A stretch of DNA of 64,000 nt from Ipomoea triloba (lineage: Eukaryota; Streptophyta; Magnoliopsida; Solanales; Convolvulaceae), in assembly GCF_003576645.1 (NCBI RefSeq), contig NC_044917.1:5994945-6058944 (forward strand), in the 5' to 3' direction. Numbering within the stretch: the stretch's first letter is position 1; each line of letters opens with the position of its first letter. The position numbers and the translations under genes were made by a program. Of this stretch, positions 45,047-56,963 are shown one piece after another. The notes under the pieces were generated by a model. The model was not told the DNA's origin. It made no database searches and was given only the letters and a program-made list of their open reading frames with translations.

Positions 45047-48000
45047 ATGGCTAGCATGACTTCCCTGGTGAATTTGGGAAGCGTTTGCAGCTGTTCTTTA
45101 GGGCAGTTTGAAGGGTCGTCTGGTTTGGTGGGGAGCATTTCCTTTGCCAAGAATTTTAGGAGCTTTCGCAGAATTTGGGTTGGGAAGAGATGGCCATATG
45201 TGTCTGTTTGTAGGTTCTCGGTCACTGCTGATTTTATTGCTGATCAAGGAACTTCGATATCGTTGGATTCGTCGCCTAGAAGTAGTGAGGATGATGCTAA
45301 TGCTGATCTTTTACTCAAGCCGGCTCCCAAACCTCAATTGAAGTCAGGGCCAAAATCTGTGCTTTCAGGCACGAGTTCAGCAGCTTGGAATGGAGCAAAA
45401 CCTAGCTCAGATTCTGATGATGAGAGCAGTAGTGATGGAGAAGACAAAAGCAAAGTAATCGAGTCGCTAGGAGAGGCACTGGAGAAGGTGGAGAAGCTAG
45501 AGACAAAAAAGAGAATGAATGCCGCTATTAAGAAACCAGTGGCCGGTGCAAACGTTGAAGCAAAAAATGGCAAACCGATTAATTCAGTGGCTATTCCCCA
45601 GCAAAATTCTAGTACGTCGAAGAGTGTCTGGAGGAAAGGGAATCCGGTACCTACAGTACAAAATGCTGTAAAGCAACCTCCAAAACAAGAACTAAAAACA
45701 AGCAGCACAGAGAAGACGGACTCTCAACCTGCTGCTCCTCTAAGGCCCCCTCAGCCACCTCAGAAAGTTGAACCCAAGTTGCAAGCAAGACCATCTGTAG
45801 CTCCTCCTCCTCCACCTGTAGCTCCTCCACCTGTAGTTAAGAAAGCGGTTATCTTGAAGGATGTTGGTGCAGCTCCTAAGCCCCCAGCTACTGGTGCACC
45901 TGCAAAGGCCAAAGAACGCCAACCAATATTAGTTGACAAATTTGCTTCTAAGAAACCAGTTGCTGATCCTCTGGTTTCTAAAGCAGTTTTAGCCCCAGCA
46001 AAACCCGCAAAGGGCCCTGCAAAACCTGGAAAGAGTGCTCCATCTAGGTTCAAGGATGAGTTCCGTAAAAAGAGTGGTGCATCAGGAGGACTTCGCAGGC
46101 GAATGGTAGGTGATGAGATTCATGATGAAGAGGCATCAGAACTGAATGTTTCTATTTCTGGTGGTGCTACTGCAAGGAAAGGTAGAAAATGGACCAAGGC
46201 AAGTCGTAAGGCAGCAAGACTGCAGGCAGCTAAAGAGGCTGCTCCTGTTAAAGTTGAAATTCTGGAGGTTGATGAAGATGGGATGTTAATTGAGGACTTG
46301 GCCTACAACTTAGCTATTAGTGAAGGTGAAATTCTTGGTTACTTCTACACGAAGGGAATCAAACCTGATGGCGTGCAAACTCTCAGCAAAGACATGGTGA
46401 AGATGATATGTAAAGAGTATGAAGTGGAGGTTATTGATGCTGATCCGGTTAGAGTGGAAGAAATGGCAAAAAAGAGGGAGATTTTAGATGAAGATGATTT
46501 GGACAAATTGGAAGATAGACCGCCAGTCCTCACTATAATGGGCCATGTAGACCATGGAAAGGTAAGCAATCAAAGTTCATACTTTTTTTTTTTCTTTTTT
46601 TTTTTAAAGAGAAAAAAAATGTAATCATTTCTTTCATTTTGATTTTTACCTTCTGTAATTAGTGAACATTTGAATTCATTTGCTTAGCTGGGTCTAGCTA
46701 ACTTTTGTTTTTTCCCTTTACAGACAACCCTTTTGGATTATATTCGCAAGAGCAAGGTATATGTTGAAGCTTATGTCATATACATAATTCTTTATTTTGT
46801 TTTTGCTTGGAAATCATGATTTTTTATAATGTGGTTGTTATTCCAAGAGATGCTAGCTTCAAGGGTTGTGATAAAAAATGTAGTTCAAACCTGAATCCTA
46901 ACTGGTAGATATTTAGGTGGCAGCATCTGAAGCTGGTGGAATCACACAAGGAATTGGTGCATATCAGGTGAAAGTACTTACAGATGGCAAGCCTCGAACT
47001 TGTGTCTTCCTTGATACTCCTGGGCATGAGGTATACCAAGTATTTATTGTGTTTCAGCATTCATGTCTTTAACCAGAAGTTGATCTTGTTGCTCTCTCTC
47101 TCTCTCACTCTCATCTCTATTGCACTGACATACTTAGTGTTTAGTACTGAATAATAACTTTCCCAACTAAGTATTGGCTTATTAATATGGATAGTATATC
47201 TAATGATTTTGTAGGCCTTTGGAGCAATGAGAGCTCGTGGAGCGCGAGTCACAGATATTGCTATCATTGTAGTAGCTGCCGATGATGGGATTCGACCTCA
47301 GACAAGCGAGGCCATTGCACATGCCCAAGCAGCTGGAGTTCCAATTGTGATTGCCATAAATAAGGTCTTCTGGGATTAAGTGCACTTAGTGTCACATTTT
47401 TCTCTTCTTGCTTCTTGTTAGGATTGATGGTTTCTTTTCTGTGCCTTTTCAGATTGACAAGGATGGAGCTAATCCAGACCGAGTCATGCAAGAACTTTCT
47501 TCAATTGGTTTGATGCCAGAAGACTGGGGTGGTGATGTCCCAATTGTTAAGGTGGTGAAAAGGAAATTTACGTAGTTTTTTTTTTTTGGGTAGTTATATT
47601 GATTCTAAGTTATTTCTTTATATTCATGAACAGATTAGTGCTCTTAAAGGAGAGAATATAGATGAATTGCTGGAAACTACCATGCTTGTTGCAGAAGTAA
47701 GTACAAATAATTTTGTACATATCTCAGATTGAAGTTCTTGGATATTAGATGCTACTTCCAACCGCTCACATTTTTTATGTGCCTCAGCCACCGCTATTGT
47801 AAATGTATATGGATTCACGTGAAGAATAATGTAGATTTTGTGTAATGCTATTGTTCTAGGACACCCTTAGGGCATCTCCAATGGTGGAGATTAAAGGGGA
47901 GGAACACGGTTGGAGGGGAGAGAAGATTATCCTCTGGAGAGAACTTTCTCTCCTGAGGAAAGGGGAAGAAAGGCGCAGGCGCGTGCACATGGTGTCCCCC

Positions 48001-50748
48001 ACCATGCTGCTTCAATTTAAAAAAAAAAAAAATCATTTTTTTGTTTTGATTTTTGTTAGCCGTTGAAAAACGGCTAATTCTTTTTTTTTTTATTATTATT
48101 TTTAAAAAAACTTGTTATTCTAATTTTTTTTTAAATATTTCAATTTATTTTCTTTTTAAATTTTATTAATTGTCGGTATATATGAAATTTAAAATTTTGT
48201 ATTCGATTCCGAATGTTAATTTGTTCCGTAGGTGATTTTGAAGGCGAATATTAATTTATGAAATTATATTTTGATTAGTTTATAAAGTTATATTTTATAA
48301 TTCAAATTTTTTTTTCAATTTGTTTTTATTTAAAATTGAAATTATAATTATAAAGAAATTATTAATTATAGAAAAGTGAATAAAATACTAGATGATGTGT
48401 AGGAGTGTGGAGGGTAGGGCCCACAAAAAAAGGGAGAAAAGGGGAGAAGAGTTGGTGATAAAATAGGAGAGGAGATTATAAGGTGATGTGGAGGAGTTAG
48501 CCCACAAATTGGGGAGTAAAGGGGAGAACCATTGTGGATGCCCTTATAATTAATACAAGCTGCTCTTTCACCCCTCTTCTAAGCTCTAAGACTATTTCTT
48601 GTCTTTATTGTGACTGCTGCAGTACTGAATTGTCCATAATGTGATTTCTGAATATTTTCCTGAACTTGTTTGGTTGACTTTCATTTTTCTTGTTTGTATC
48701 CTTGGTATTTTAACTCTGTGATTTGCTTATAAACTGTAGCTACAAGAGTTGAAGGCTAATCCTCACAGAAATGCCAAGGGAACTGTGATTGAAGCTGGTC
48801 TTGATAAATCTAAAGGACCTGTAGCTACATTCATTGTGCTGAATGGGACGTTAAAAACAGGAGATATAGTAGTTTGTGGTGAAGCTTATGGAAAGGTTAG
48901 TAGATGTAGCCTGACTTTCTGGGAAGTGGGAATTTTCTTTAAGATAAAATATGCTGTCTAATTTCTCCTGTGTTTTTAATCTGAATGTCTGAGAGGTAAT
49001 CAACTCTACTTGGCTCATTTTCATCTTAATGCCTGCTTTTGAAAAAGCTTCCAATTCCTGTGTTCAGGTCCGAGCTTTATTTGATGACAGTGGAAAACGT
49101 GTCAATGAAGCTGGACCTTCCTTACCTGTCCAGGTATGAGCTCCAGGTTGCTGCTTCCAATTTAGTAGTTCGTGATTATTACTTTTTCTCTTATTTAACT
49201 TGCTCTGTTTGAAAAAAAAATATATATATGACATGAGTTTTGGAATGTCATGGGCTAAGTTTTACTATCACTTCAAGATTGCGAGTTCATTCCATCAATT
49301 CGAAACATCTGTTGCATGCTTCAACAGGTAATTGGCTTGAGTAATGTTCCATATGCCGGTGATGAGTTTGAAGTAGTTAGCTCCCTTGATATTGCTCGTG
49401 AAAAGGCAGAGGAAAGAGCAGAGTCATTGAGAAATGAACGCATATCAGCAAAGGCTGGGGATGGGAAGGTTACACTATCTTCCTTTGCTTCTGCAGTTTC
49501 ATCTGGGAAGCTTACTGGGCTAGATTTGCACCAACTGAATATTATTCTGAAAGTTGATGTTCAGGTATTCAAATAAATTGCAATTTGGATTCAATTCACA
49601 AGTATAGTTTTTATACGAGTCAATAGATTTTGTGACCCCATTGGGCGCTTATTGTTACTTGATATTTACGAAACCCCCTTGCATGGTTAGGGATCCATTG
49701 AAGCTGTCAGACAGGCTCTCCAGGTTCTCCCTCAGGATAATGTCACTCTGAAGTTCCTATTGCAAGCTACAGGGGATGTGAGCACCAGTGATGTTGATCT
49801 CGCTGTAGCAAGTAAAGCCATTATTTTTGGATTTAATGTCAAAGCGCCAGGGTCTGTCAAAAGCTATGCGGACAACAAAAGTGTTGAGATCCGTCTGTAC
49901 AAAGTCATATATGAACTAATTGATGATGTACGAAATGCTATGGAAGGACTTTTGGAATCAGTTGAGGTAAGTGGAGTTTCTATACGGGTCTTTCCTTGTA
50001 CTAATTTTAGACCGTATATAAAGCTTGGTGTATCTGTAGGTCTTGAAGTTATTAACTATTTTTCTTGCACTTAACAATTTTATGGAGGAAATGGAATGTA
50101 TTAAAAGCACCAACTCCATTGTTTTTCCATTGCTGGCATCCTAGACTGATTTTTTAAGAAGAATTTTCTACCATCAGTGATCAATTGCCGTATTTCTTCT
50201 ATTTCATGTCTTCTGTGTGCTTCTCTAGTCGGTAATTTGATTGTGTCTAATTCAAAATACTCAAAAGGCATGAAATTGGTTATCTTGCAGGAACAAGTTC
50301 CAATTGGTACAGCAGAAGTGCGTGCTGTGTTCAGTAGTGGTAGCGGTCGTGTTGCTGGATGCATCATAACAGAGGGGAAAGTAGTGAAAGAATGTGGAAT
50401 TAGGGTTATTAGGAAAGGCAAAGAAGTCCATGTTGGTGTCCTTGAATCTTTAAGACGGGTTAAGGAGATTGTGAAAGAGGTATGCTACTTTTTTGAAGAT
50501 AAAGATTTCCATGTTAAGCTTAATGTTGTGTTGTGCTCTAGAATTTTATTCTTGTTCATTACCCAAGAACCAATTGTTTTTAACAGGTCAATGTCGGGCT
50601 AGAATGTGGAATTGGGCTTGAGGATTTTGATGATTGGGAGGTTGGAGATACTATTGAAGCCTTCAATGCGGTGCAAAAGAGAAGAACACTTGAGGAAGCA
50701 TCATCCTCAATGGCTGCAGCACTCGAAGCAGCGGGGATAGACCTTTAA
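45047..50748 (+). CDS. FUG1: Chloroplast translation initiation factor IF-2 (FUG1-like)
   Basis: GTPase that brings initiator fMet-tRNA to the plastid ribosome. Twelve exons close in phase to 1,019 aa: 45047-46561, 46724-46756, 46917-47030, 47215-47364, 47453-47551, 47634-47696, 48740-48895, 49068-49133, 49328-49564, 49691-49966, 50291-50479, 50587-50748. The Ser-rich N-terminus is a plastid transit peptide. A long Pro/Ala/Lys linker follows (about residues 90-350). The G domain has GHVDHGKTTLLDY (G1), DTPGHEAFGAMR (G3) and NKIDKDG (G4). Domains II and III and the C-terminal IF-2 domain ([31 protein letters not shown]) are complete. The first intron falls inside the P-loop, after the Lys. Intron 6 holds a Harbinger-like MITE. 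It is divergent from ILP1. Confidence 0.96.
47870..48543. mobile_element. PIF/Harbinger-like MITE in FUG1 intron 6
   Basis: 674 bp with inverted ends GGGCATCTCCAATGG and CCATTGTGGATGCCC, flanked by TTA on both sides (47867-47869, 48544-48546), the Harbinger target duplication. The inside is non-coding with a GC-rich patch (GGCGCAGGCGCGTGCAC) and T-rich sequence. It lengthens this intron to about 1 kb, against 80-330 bp for most of its neighbours. Confidence 0.8.
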
Positions 50749-51900
50749 AGACAAATACGGGAGTTTTAGCCAGGGTCACATGTGCAATTTCGTCAAGATT
50801 ACTCACCGTGCATAGAAGTCCTATCTGCAGTGCTCAGAGCAAATATGGGCTAGTTTTGCTGATTGCTTGTCTAGAAGATATGATACCGAAGAGGTGAGGA
50901 ACAAAGGGTTGGCCCACAGTTGTATGCTGTTGCAATGTAAATAGTGATACGTATATTCGAGCTCCTTTTTGTAAAGAGCAGCACTTCGACCATTCATTTA
51001 TGTTGCCCAAGATCAAACCAATGATAACAGATGTAACAGTTATACTTGACACGGAGAAAAGAAGTTCCAAAACACAAGGAATAGGATATGTTCTAGGTCA
51101 GATGCCTCGTCTTGTAATGTTACTAGTGTTTGCCTCTTCAAGTGGTAATTGTATTCAAAGAGAGGAAAAGGCTCTAATATATTTGAGATTCTTTTTCTTT
51201 CTCTTAGTGATTTTTGAGCCTGACATTAAGAATGACTCAATATTGATCTGCTATTGGGATTTCATACCAAAGTATCTTTGGTGTTGATCTGGGAATTTCC
51301 CGGGAAACCTTCCTATCAAAGATCATCTTCATGCACACAATTTTCTGATTATATTGTCTTTTTCCTCATTGATAGTAACTCTTTTATTGTCATCATTTAC
51401 TGGCCGGAGGATTGCAGCTCGGGCTATTGCCTGCTATCACGTCTGGTTAAACAGGTACACTTTTTTACCAGTTGAATCATCTTAGAAAGTGTCGGAAATA
51501 AAATTGGCTTTGCTCATTTTAGTTTCGAGTGGATTCCCATAGTTGTCCTAAAGCTAAGGGGAATTTTAAATTTTTAATGCGCGCATCTTCTCTTTACTCG
51601 CCATATCTTGGTAGTCTCTCTTTGATTGCTGAGAAGCGAATGATTATTTTTTATGATAATAATACATTTCTTGAAAACGAGAAATCACAAGTACTCTTTC
51701 ATGGCCAATAAAAATGTGGGCTGTGACTACTGAACAAAACTGACCCTGAAAACAGTAGGGGTAAAAGAAAAAGCTTAACATAGTAGGACTAAAGGTTCCT
51801 ACATTTATTATTAACCTAGACTAGAGTAATCTAGGCTGGTAGCACATTGCAGCTGGAAGAACATGCTCTGTACTTTATTTCCTTGAATTGTAGAAATGGT
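50749..51900. other. FUG1 3' region and spacer
   Basis: The first few hundred bases are probably the FUG1 3' UTR. No second gene is supported before the micro-protein at 51927. Confidence 0.45.
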
Positions 51901-51926
51901 GAGAAAAATGGAAAACCCATTGTTTA

Positions 51927-52118
51927 TTAAGCAACAGGACAGCCTTCACGATATTTCTCCTGATCGAAAGATCTGTCCAGAGAAGATGAAATGGTCGAGA
52001 CATAGGCCTCTTCCTCGTTGATGGTGTCCAGCATTTTGAGCTGTGGACGCTTTGCCAGGGAGAGAAATTTTGCCGGAGCAACTTCTGTTGAAAATCTCAT
52101 TCTCTGGATTTTGGCCAT
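51927..52118 (-). CDS. 63-aa plant micro-protein, paralogue of 54090
   Basis: Starts MAKIQRMRFSTEVAPAKF, then SLAKRPQLKMLDTINEEEAYV and a Ser/Asp/Glu-rich tail ending YREGCPVA. No signal peptide or helix; basic first half, acidic second half. I chose Met 52118 because it aligns with the start of the paralogue at 54090; a longer frame reaching upstream to 52241 is leader. The leader has a TATA-like GCTATAAATTCTC. The TEVAP...KxLDTI-EEE pattern recurs in small plant proteins of unknown role, from memory only. Confidence 0.7.
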   Translation of the reverse strand: MAKIQRMRFSTEVAPAKFLSLAKRPQLKMLDTINEEEAYVSTISSSLDRSFDQEKYREGCPVA

Positions 52119-52963
52119 TCTGATAATAGCTATCAGAAAGAGGCAAGAAACGAGTGAGAGGAGATAAGAATGAGGAAAATGGTAGGATACAGAGAAGAGC
52201 CTGAGGACTTGAGAATTTATAGCATAGATAACGTATTCCACAGGTCATTCATTGCCTGCGTTTAACTTTTTCATTTGTACTGCCAACTTCACCTTATACA
52301 TGGCATCGGTTGCATGAAGTTATGGGTTATGACCTCAGTTCTGAAAAGGACAGGACAATGAGAACCACGAAACTAGTTACCCCATTCTTGGTTTTCTTAG
52401 GAGGGACCAAAAAACTAGTTAAAAATTTCTTCTGATGTAAAATGATTCATCTTAGGAGATTGAAGACCACTTTCTTTCTTTTGCTTAATTTCCTTTTCGA
52501 AATGCAACTGATAGGCTTTACCTCACGAAGCACGGTTGATTCTGTGACTGCCCCAGAACGAGGCCATTCCTTTAATAGAACCAAAACAAGATATGTGAGA
52601 AAGGTTATTGAAACTTGGATTGAATTAAGAAACAAGAGTTGAAAGGGAGCTGCTGAATCAATTAGATGTGGCTGAAACCGACCACCTATTATGACACAAA
52701 GTGTATAGCCAGTGAGGGGACCGAAGTCATAAATACTTGCAGCTTTCTACAGAGTGGCATTGTCTGTAGTATTCTGCAGATGCATCAAACATCTCTAGAG
52801 AAGTATACCAATCTCTTTTGATGGCCATTTGAAGTAGCAGAGAGCCATTTTATGATTCTATGTTGGCCCTTAACCATTGGCATCTCTCCGGTTAGCAGAC
52901 TTCTTCCCACAACTTCATAAGAAATGATCACATGAGGCATGTTATATCTTCCACAAATGCTGG
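52119..52963. promoter_or_regulatory. Shared spacer between head-to-head micro-protein genes (left part)
   Basis: The promoter of the minus-strand gene lies here: TATA-like element near 52220 (minus strand CTATGCTATAAATTC) and a C/T-rich leader. 52300-52960 shows no coding exon I can support. Confidence 0.4.
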
Positions 52964-53142
52964 TGTTGAGCATATAATATATAAATATAAATGTGCAGTC
53001 CAACTATCAGCTTAGACTTTTAGTTGAGAATGAACATTCAATTTGGTATCAGAGCCAACCTCATGCAAGAGGCACGTGAGAGGGCATGTTGAGCATATAT
53101 AATATATAAACATAAATGTGCAATTCAACTATCAGCTCGGGT
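52964..53142 (+). mobile_element. TRIM-like miniature LTR retrotransposon
   Basis: A 77-bp LTR (52964-53040) runs from TGTTGAGCATATAATATAT to GAATGAACATTCA. It is followed at 53044-53055 by TGGTATCAGAGC, the tRNA-Met primer-binding site. A ~30-bp interior ends with a purine tract GTGAGAGGG, and a second LTR begins TGTTGAGCATATATAATATA at 53087. The second LTR is truncated near 53142. No coding region fits between, so this is a terminal-repeat retrotransposon in miniature. The LTR matches the one at 9146. Confidence 0.8.
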
Positions 53143-53345
53143 ATCGTTCCTTTTTACTGGATCGGAGGGGAATGCCACATTGCCAATTCTTTAATTGATT
53201 GGAAAAAGGAATTGACCTATGACAGAGGCAATCCTCTACTGCAAAGACTGCAGAAATGACTCTGAAAGGACACAGCCTTCATTTTTTGTGCTGCAAAATG
53301 AACAGTAAAATCACATTTTGTGAACCAAGTTTTCCTTCTCTACAG

Positions 53346-53737
53346 ATCTGGTGCAATCAAGGCCAGCATTGTCACTTCTGCAGATCTATAAAAAACAAAA
53401 ATTTCCAGAAAGTGATAATAACTGGTTTGGTCCCCCTCCTGTGGATAAGTTTGAGGTCATGAAGAAAGGAGGATATCAACCTCATCTTGATGGCCCCCAC
53501 ACAGAAACTGTAAGTTCTCACTAACTATGGACCTAACACATTGAATTAGGACTAATTATCGCTCGCTTTTCAATCTGATCTCCTTTGTTTAGTTACTTAA
53601 CTATCAAACATGGCAGGTGTTTTATCGAAGTCAATTGCAAAAGACGAAGCAAGAGCCACATGCAGAAAGAAAATGTTAGGTGCACCAAAAAGATCTATGA
53701 ACAGCTCTACAAGAAGTTCTGGCATAATGGCAGTTAA
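53346..53737 (+). CDS. Possible two-exon gene fragment, unknown product
   Basis: An acceptor TCTCTACAG ends at 53345 and a donor ACT/GTAAGT lies at 53509/53510. Between them one frame reads QIYKKQKFPESDNNWFG, PPPVDKFEVMKKGGYQPHL and DGPHTET without stops. A second exon may start after GGCAG at 53616. In phase it reads VFYRSQLQKTKQEPHAERKC and stops at 53677-53679. One base out of phase it reads SHMQKENVRCTKKIYEQL through NGS to a stop at 53735-53737. The composition looks coding, yet I find no upstream exon or start. It may be a decayed gene or the last exons of an unrecognised one. Confidence 0.35.
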
Positions 53738-54089
53738 TCTATGGAGGGCAACATATACTACCAGCCTACCAGGTAAAGATCAAATCTTGTCAAGATTTCT
53801 GGTCCCCTTCCATGAAAGCCGTGCTGCATGAGGTACGGGCTATCATGGCTCGTATGTCCTGTCTATTTCATGCCATTAATTCAAAAAGCAGGACGCGGCA
53901 TATGTTTAATGGGTAGGCAAACGACCTGCTCAACACGCTACTAGGACATCTGTGATCTATGCCTATAAATTCACCGGTCATTGCTCTTCTCAGCACAACA
54001 CAGCACTTCCTAAATATTTCATTTCCTCGCTAGCTTCTGGCAACTTTTTTCTCGTGTTTCTAATATCCCTGACTAGAAATACTATCCCA

Positions 54090-54212
54090 ATGGCTAAGAT
54101 TTTGACAGTAAGGTATGTAACAGAAATTGCTCCACTTAAGTTTATCTCGGTGGTGAAGCGTCCGCTAACTATAGTGCTGGCCACCATAACCGAGGAAGAG
54201 GATCATGTCTGA
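54090..54212 (+). CDS. 40-aa plant micro-protein, paralogue of 51927
   Basis: Starts MAKILTVRYVTEIAPLKF and ends LATITEEEDHV. Residues align with the first 40 of the 63-aa protein on the opposite strand (MAKI, TE-AP-KF, S--KRP, L-TI-EEE), but the acidic tail is missing. The leader also aligns: TATA-like GCCTATAAATTC at 53959 followed by a GCTCTTCTC word. The two genes are head to head, about 2 kb apart. Function unknown. Confidence 0.65.
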   Translation: MAKILTVRYVTEIAPLKFISVVKRPLTIVLATITEEEDHV

Positions 54213-54700
54213 AGCTATAGCGCCAGCTTCTGATAGATGCTGGATCTGAAAGACTATGAAGACTTGCACCATGCCCCTGTAAATCTGCAATTTTTTGTTT
54301 TTTTCTTAAATTGTTATGGAGTATTTTGTCTTTGGATGGGGTGATTTACATCCTGAATTTTGTAGGCTGTGAATCTGTGATAAGCTCTATCTTTTACTAG
54401 AGTATATAGAATAAGGAGTTTTGAATTTGGAGGCATTTGTGTATTTGAGTGAATTCTAGTTTTACACAGATTTTCACCTTGTAACCATATCTTGTAATAC
54501 ATCTTTCTTGACTTGTACCTTGATTTTATTGGCTCAAGCTCACTAACACTGGATTATAATCTTAACACTAATAACCTGGGGTGTGGTTGAGTGAAAGAGA
54601 TTCATCTATCTTTAACGATGCAAACGTCAAAGGAATTGATCATTGACTTTGGGTATGGATCTCCATGCCAGCTATCCCACCTTTAGATGTGCCTACAATT
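54213..54700. other. 3' flank of micro-protein gene
   Basis: Probable 3' UTR with T runs near 54290. No other gene. Confidence 0.4.
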
Positions 54701-55350
54701 CAACGAAGGGATTAGTGACTCTGTAAACGTTTTAACCAAATACGCCCTCTATTGATAGTGTAAATACGCAGCGATATCCCTAATACGTACAAATCGATGG
54801 GTCTGATCGTATTCGGTCCTTTTATAGTCTGCTTGTTGGTTTAAGTCTTAAGCTCGGTAAATAACGTGAAGTCATAGAGTTATGAGCTAAGGTGCAGTAG
54901 CTTGAAGATCCCAAAAGTCCTTTAAACTTGCATTAAATGTGGTATTTATATGGGAGGAAGGAGACACATGTCGGGTTCTCGATATGCTTGACACATGTCG
55001 CACATGCAATCGGCTAGCTCCGGAATAGTGCCAAGATGCACACCTGTTGCAATATTCTTGATCAACCACTAAGTGATGTGACCGGCGTGAAGTGTAGCTT
55101 GGGGCAAACTTCCCAACCTAAAATGGTCGAAGTCGACCCAAAGTCAAAACAAAGCCTAACGTTAACAAAGCACTTGCTCGGTCTCTACACTTAGGTCGAG
55201 TTGATAATCTCAAGGTCAGGAGTAATTTCTCTAGTGACTGGACCGAATACCAAGCAAATGTACAATACATGTAAATAGGTATACTCGGAGAATATTTTCC
55301 ATCAACTACGTAAAAAGTCACTAAGTTATAGTACAATTCTATCGGGCCGG
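54700..55350 (-). mobile_element. Probable LTR fragment (Gypsy-like, minus strand)
   Basis: On the minus strand the segment starts GGATGACACCCCGGCCCGA (TGACACCCC is a common plant Gypsy LTR start). It continues as normal-composition, non-coding sequence. The opposite end and target duplication were not found, so type and extent are tentative. Confidence 0.4.
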
Positions 55351-56963
55351 GGTGTCATCCTCGTCTTTAGTGGGCAAGGTTGGACTTGAACTGTGGCCAC
55401 CTCAATCTAGTCATGTGTGTCGTCGGATGACACTAGATACTGCAGGCATCATGTGTAAGCATGTTGTTCACAAGAAACAGTGGACCAGATTAAACCCTAT
55501 GTTAAACTCTGCATTTCATAAAGAGAGACAACAATCAAATGAAGCTCCACCATCGGATCAGATGACAAATATCTTCACCTAATTTAAGGAGCAATGTAAA
55601 TAATATGTAACCATTGGCATATTCTGGTATTATGCCATCTTCCTAAATCAGCTTCAGAGAAGAACATTTTTAGCAATATAATCATATAACGTACGAACAA
55701 TCACCACCTTAACAGATAAGGCATGTATAACAGATGTGTGGTATTACATTTCCCTAGGATTTACGAGTAGTTTTCAACATCGACGTGAGAGTGTATGACC
55801 TTGGAGGGAGGTAATCCTTTACAATGGAGACAAAAGTACACTTTTTTGCAGAAACTTCCAAGATTCCTCTGGATAACCATGAGGTCTTGAAGAAAAGGAA
55901 AATTTTGACCACATCAATTCGTTTATATGGTCCTGCTGGTCCTTCAAATTAAAGTTTATGATCACCGTACCATTTTTCCCACGTACAACATCACATTATG
56001 ATCTGCTAGCTAATTGATGTAAATAGTAGTCTTTATAGGGTGTAGTATTACGGGATTGTCGAGGTGAATGAATTTGTGGATTTCATTATAAGGTTGGTGT
56101 AACAATCAGTTGATTTGTGGATTTCATTATAAGGTTGGTGTAACAATCAGTTGTCGAACTGTAGGCTATTTATTACGGATTAGTTCATTATTGTTGTCCT
56201 ATGAATTTTTATTGACACTGACTAGTTAGTGGTTATTACTAGGGTTGAGCAAGAAGGGAATGACACATACTTGTACTTGCACATTATTGTACCGAGAGTT
56301 GTTGGGTAGAAATTGGATTTGTCCCATTAGGTACACACATAGATAAGTTAATTTTTGTGCAGATTGGATGGTCACACAAGTAAATTTTATTTTGTTTCCT
56401 AAGCTTTTTGGCCAGACAATCTACCCTATTGAAAAAGAAGCAAAGAAAATCTGGAATTGCTAAAGGTCATTTGAATCTTAGCTTTCCACTGTGTGCCTTC
56501 AACTGAGCATGGAAAACCAACTATTTTGCCTTTTTGAAGCATTATGTAACTGAGGTTTAACAATGATATGATTGAATTCTTTGATCTAATGATGGAAACT
56601 GCATTCCATCCATCAATCTCTGTCTATCTAGGCACTGAGTATGTATATAGATTTTGTATGAAATGTATTAATTCCTTGGAATATAAATAGGCAAACAATA
56701 TTGGAAGCAAAATTTTCTCATTTCGTGCCAGTTGTAATCAGAGACATAGATAAACCTTAAAACTAATGTTACAGACATTTTGAGGAGGAGGATTAATGTG
56801 GCAAAATTTACATTCTGACAAGAATTGAAGTTTCCAGTCATCATCTCATCAACAAAGATGGAGCCTTCTCCTGATAATTTGATCTTTGGTGTTTCTATAT
56901 GACTCTGGGAGCTCTCTTTATATAGACACTTCTTAATGGCAATGTTTCATAGGACCGGTTCTG
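55351..56963. other. Spacer, with a 41-bp tandem repeat
   Basis: No gene is supported. Two perfect 41-bp units (ATTTGTGGATTTCATTATAA and onward) lie head to tail at 56072-56112 and 56113-56153. 56780-56963 is probably the ERO1 3' UTR. Confidence 0.55.

Noticed and set aside
53256..53462. 68-aa Cys-containing frame
   Set aside because: The alternative frame between consensus splice sites has clearly more protein-like composition.
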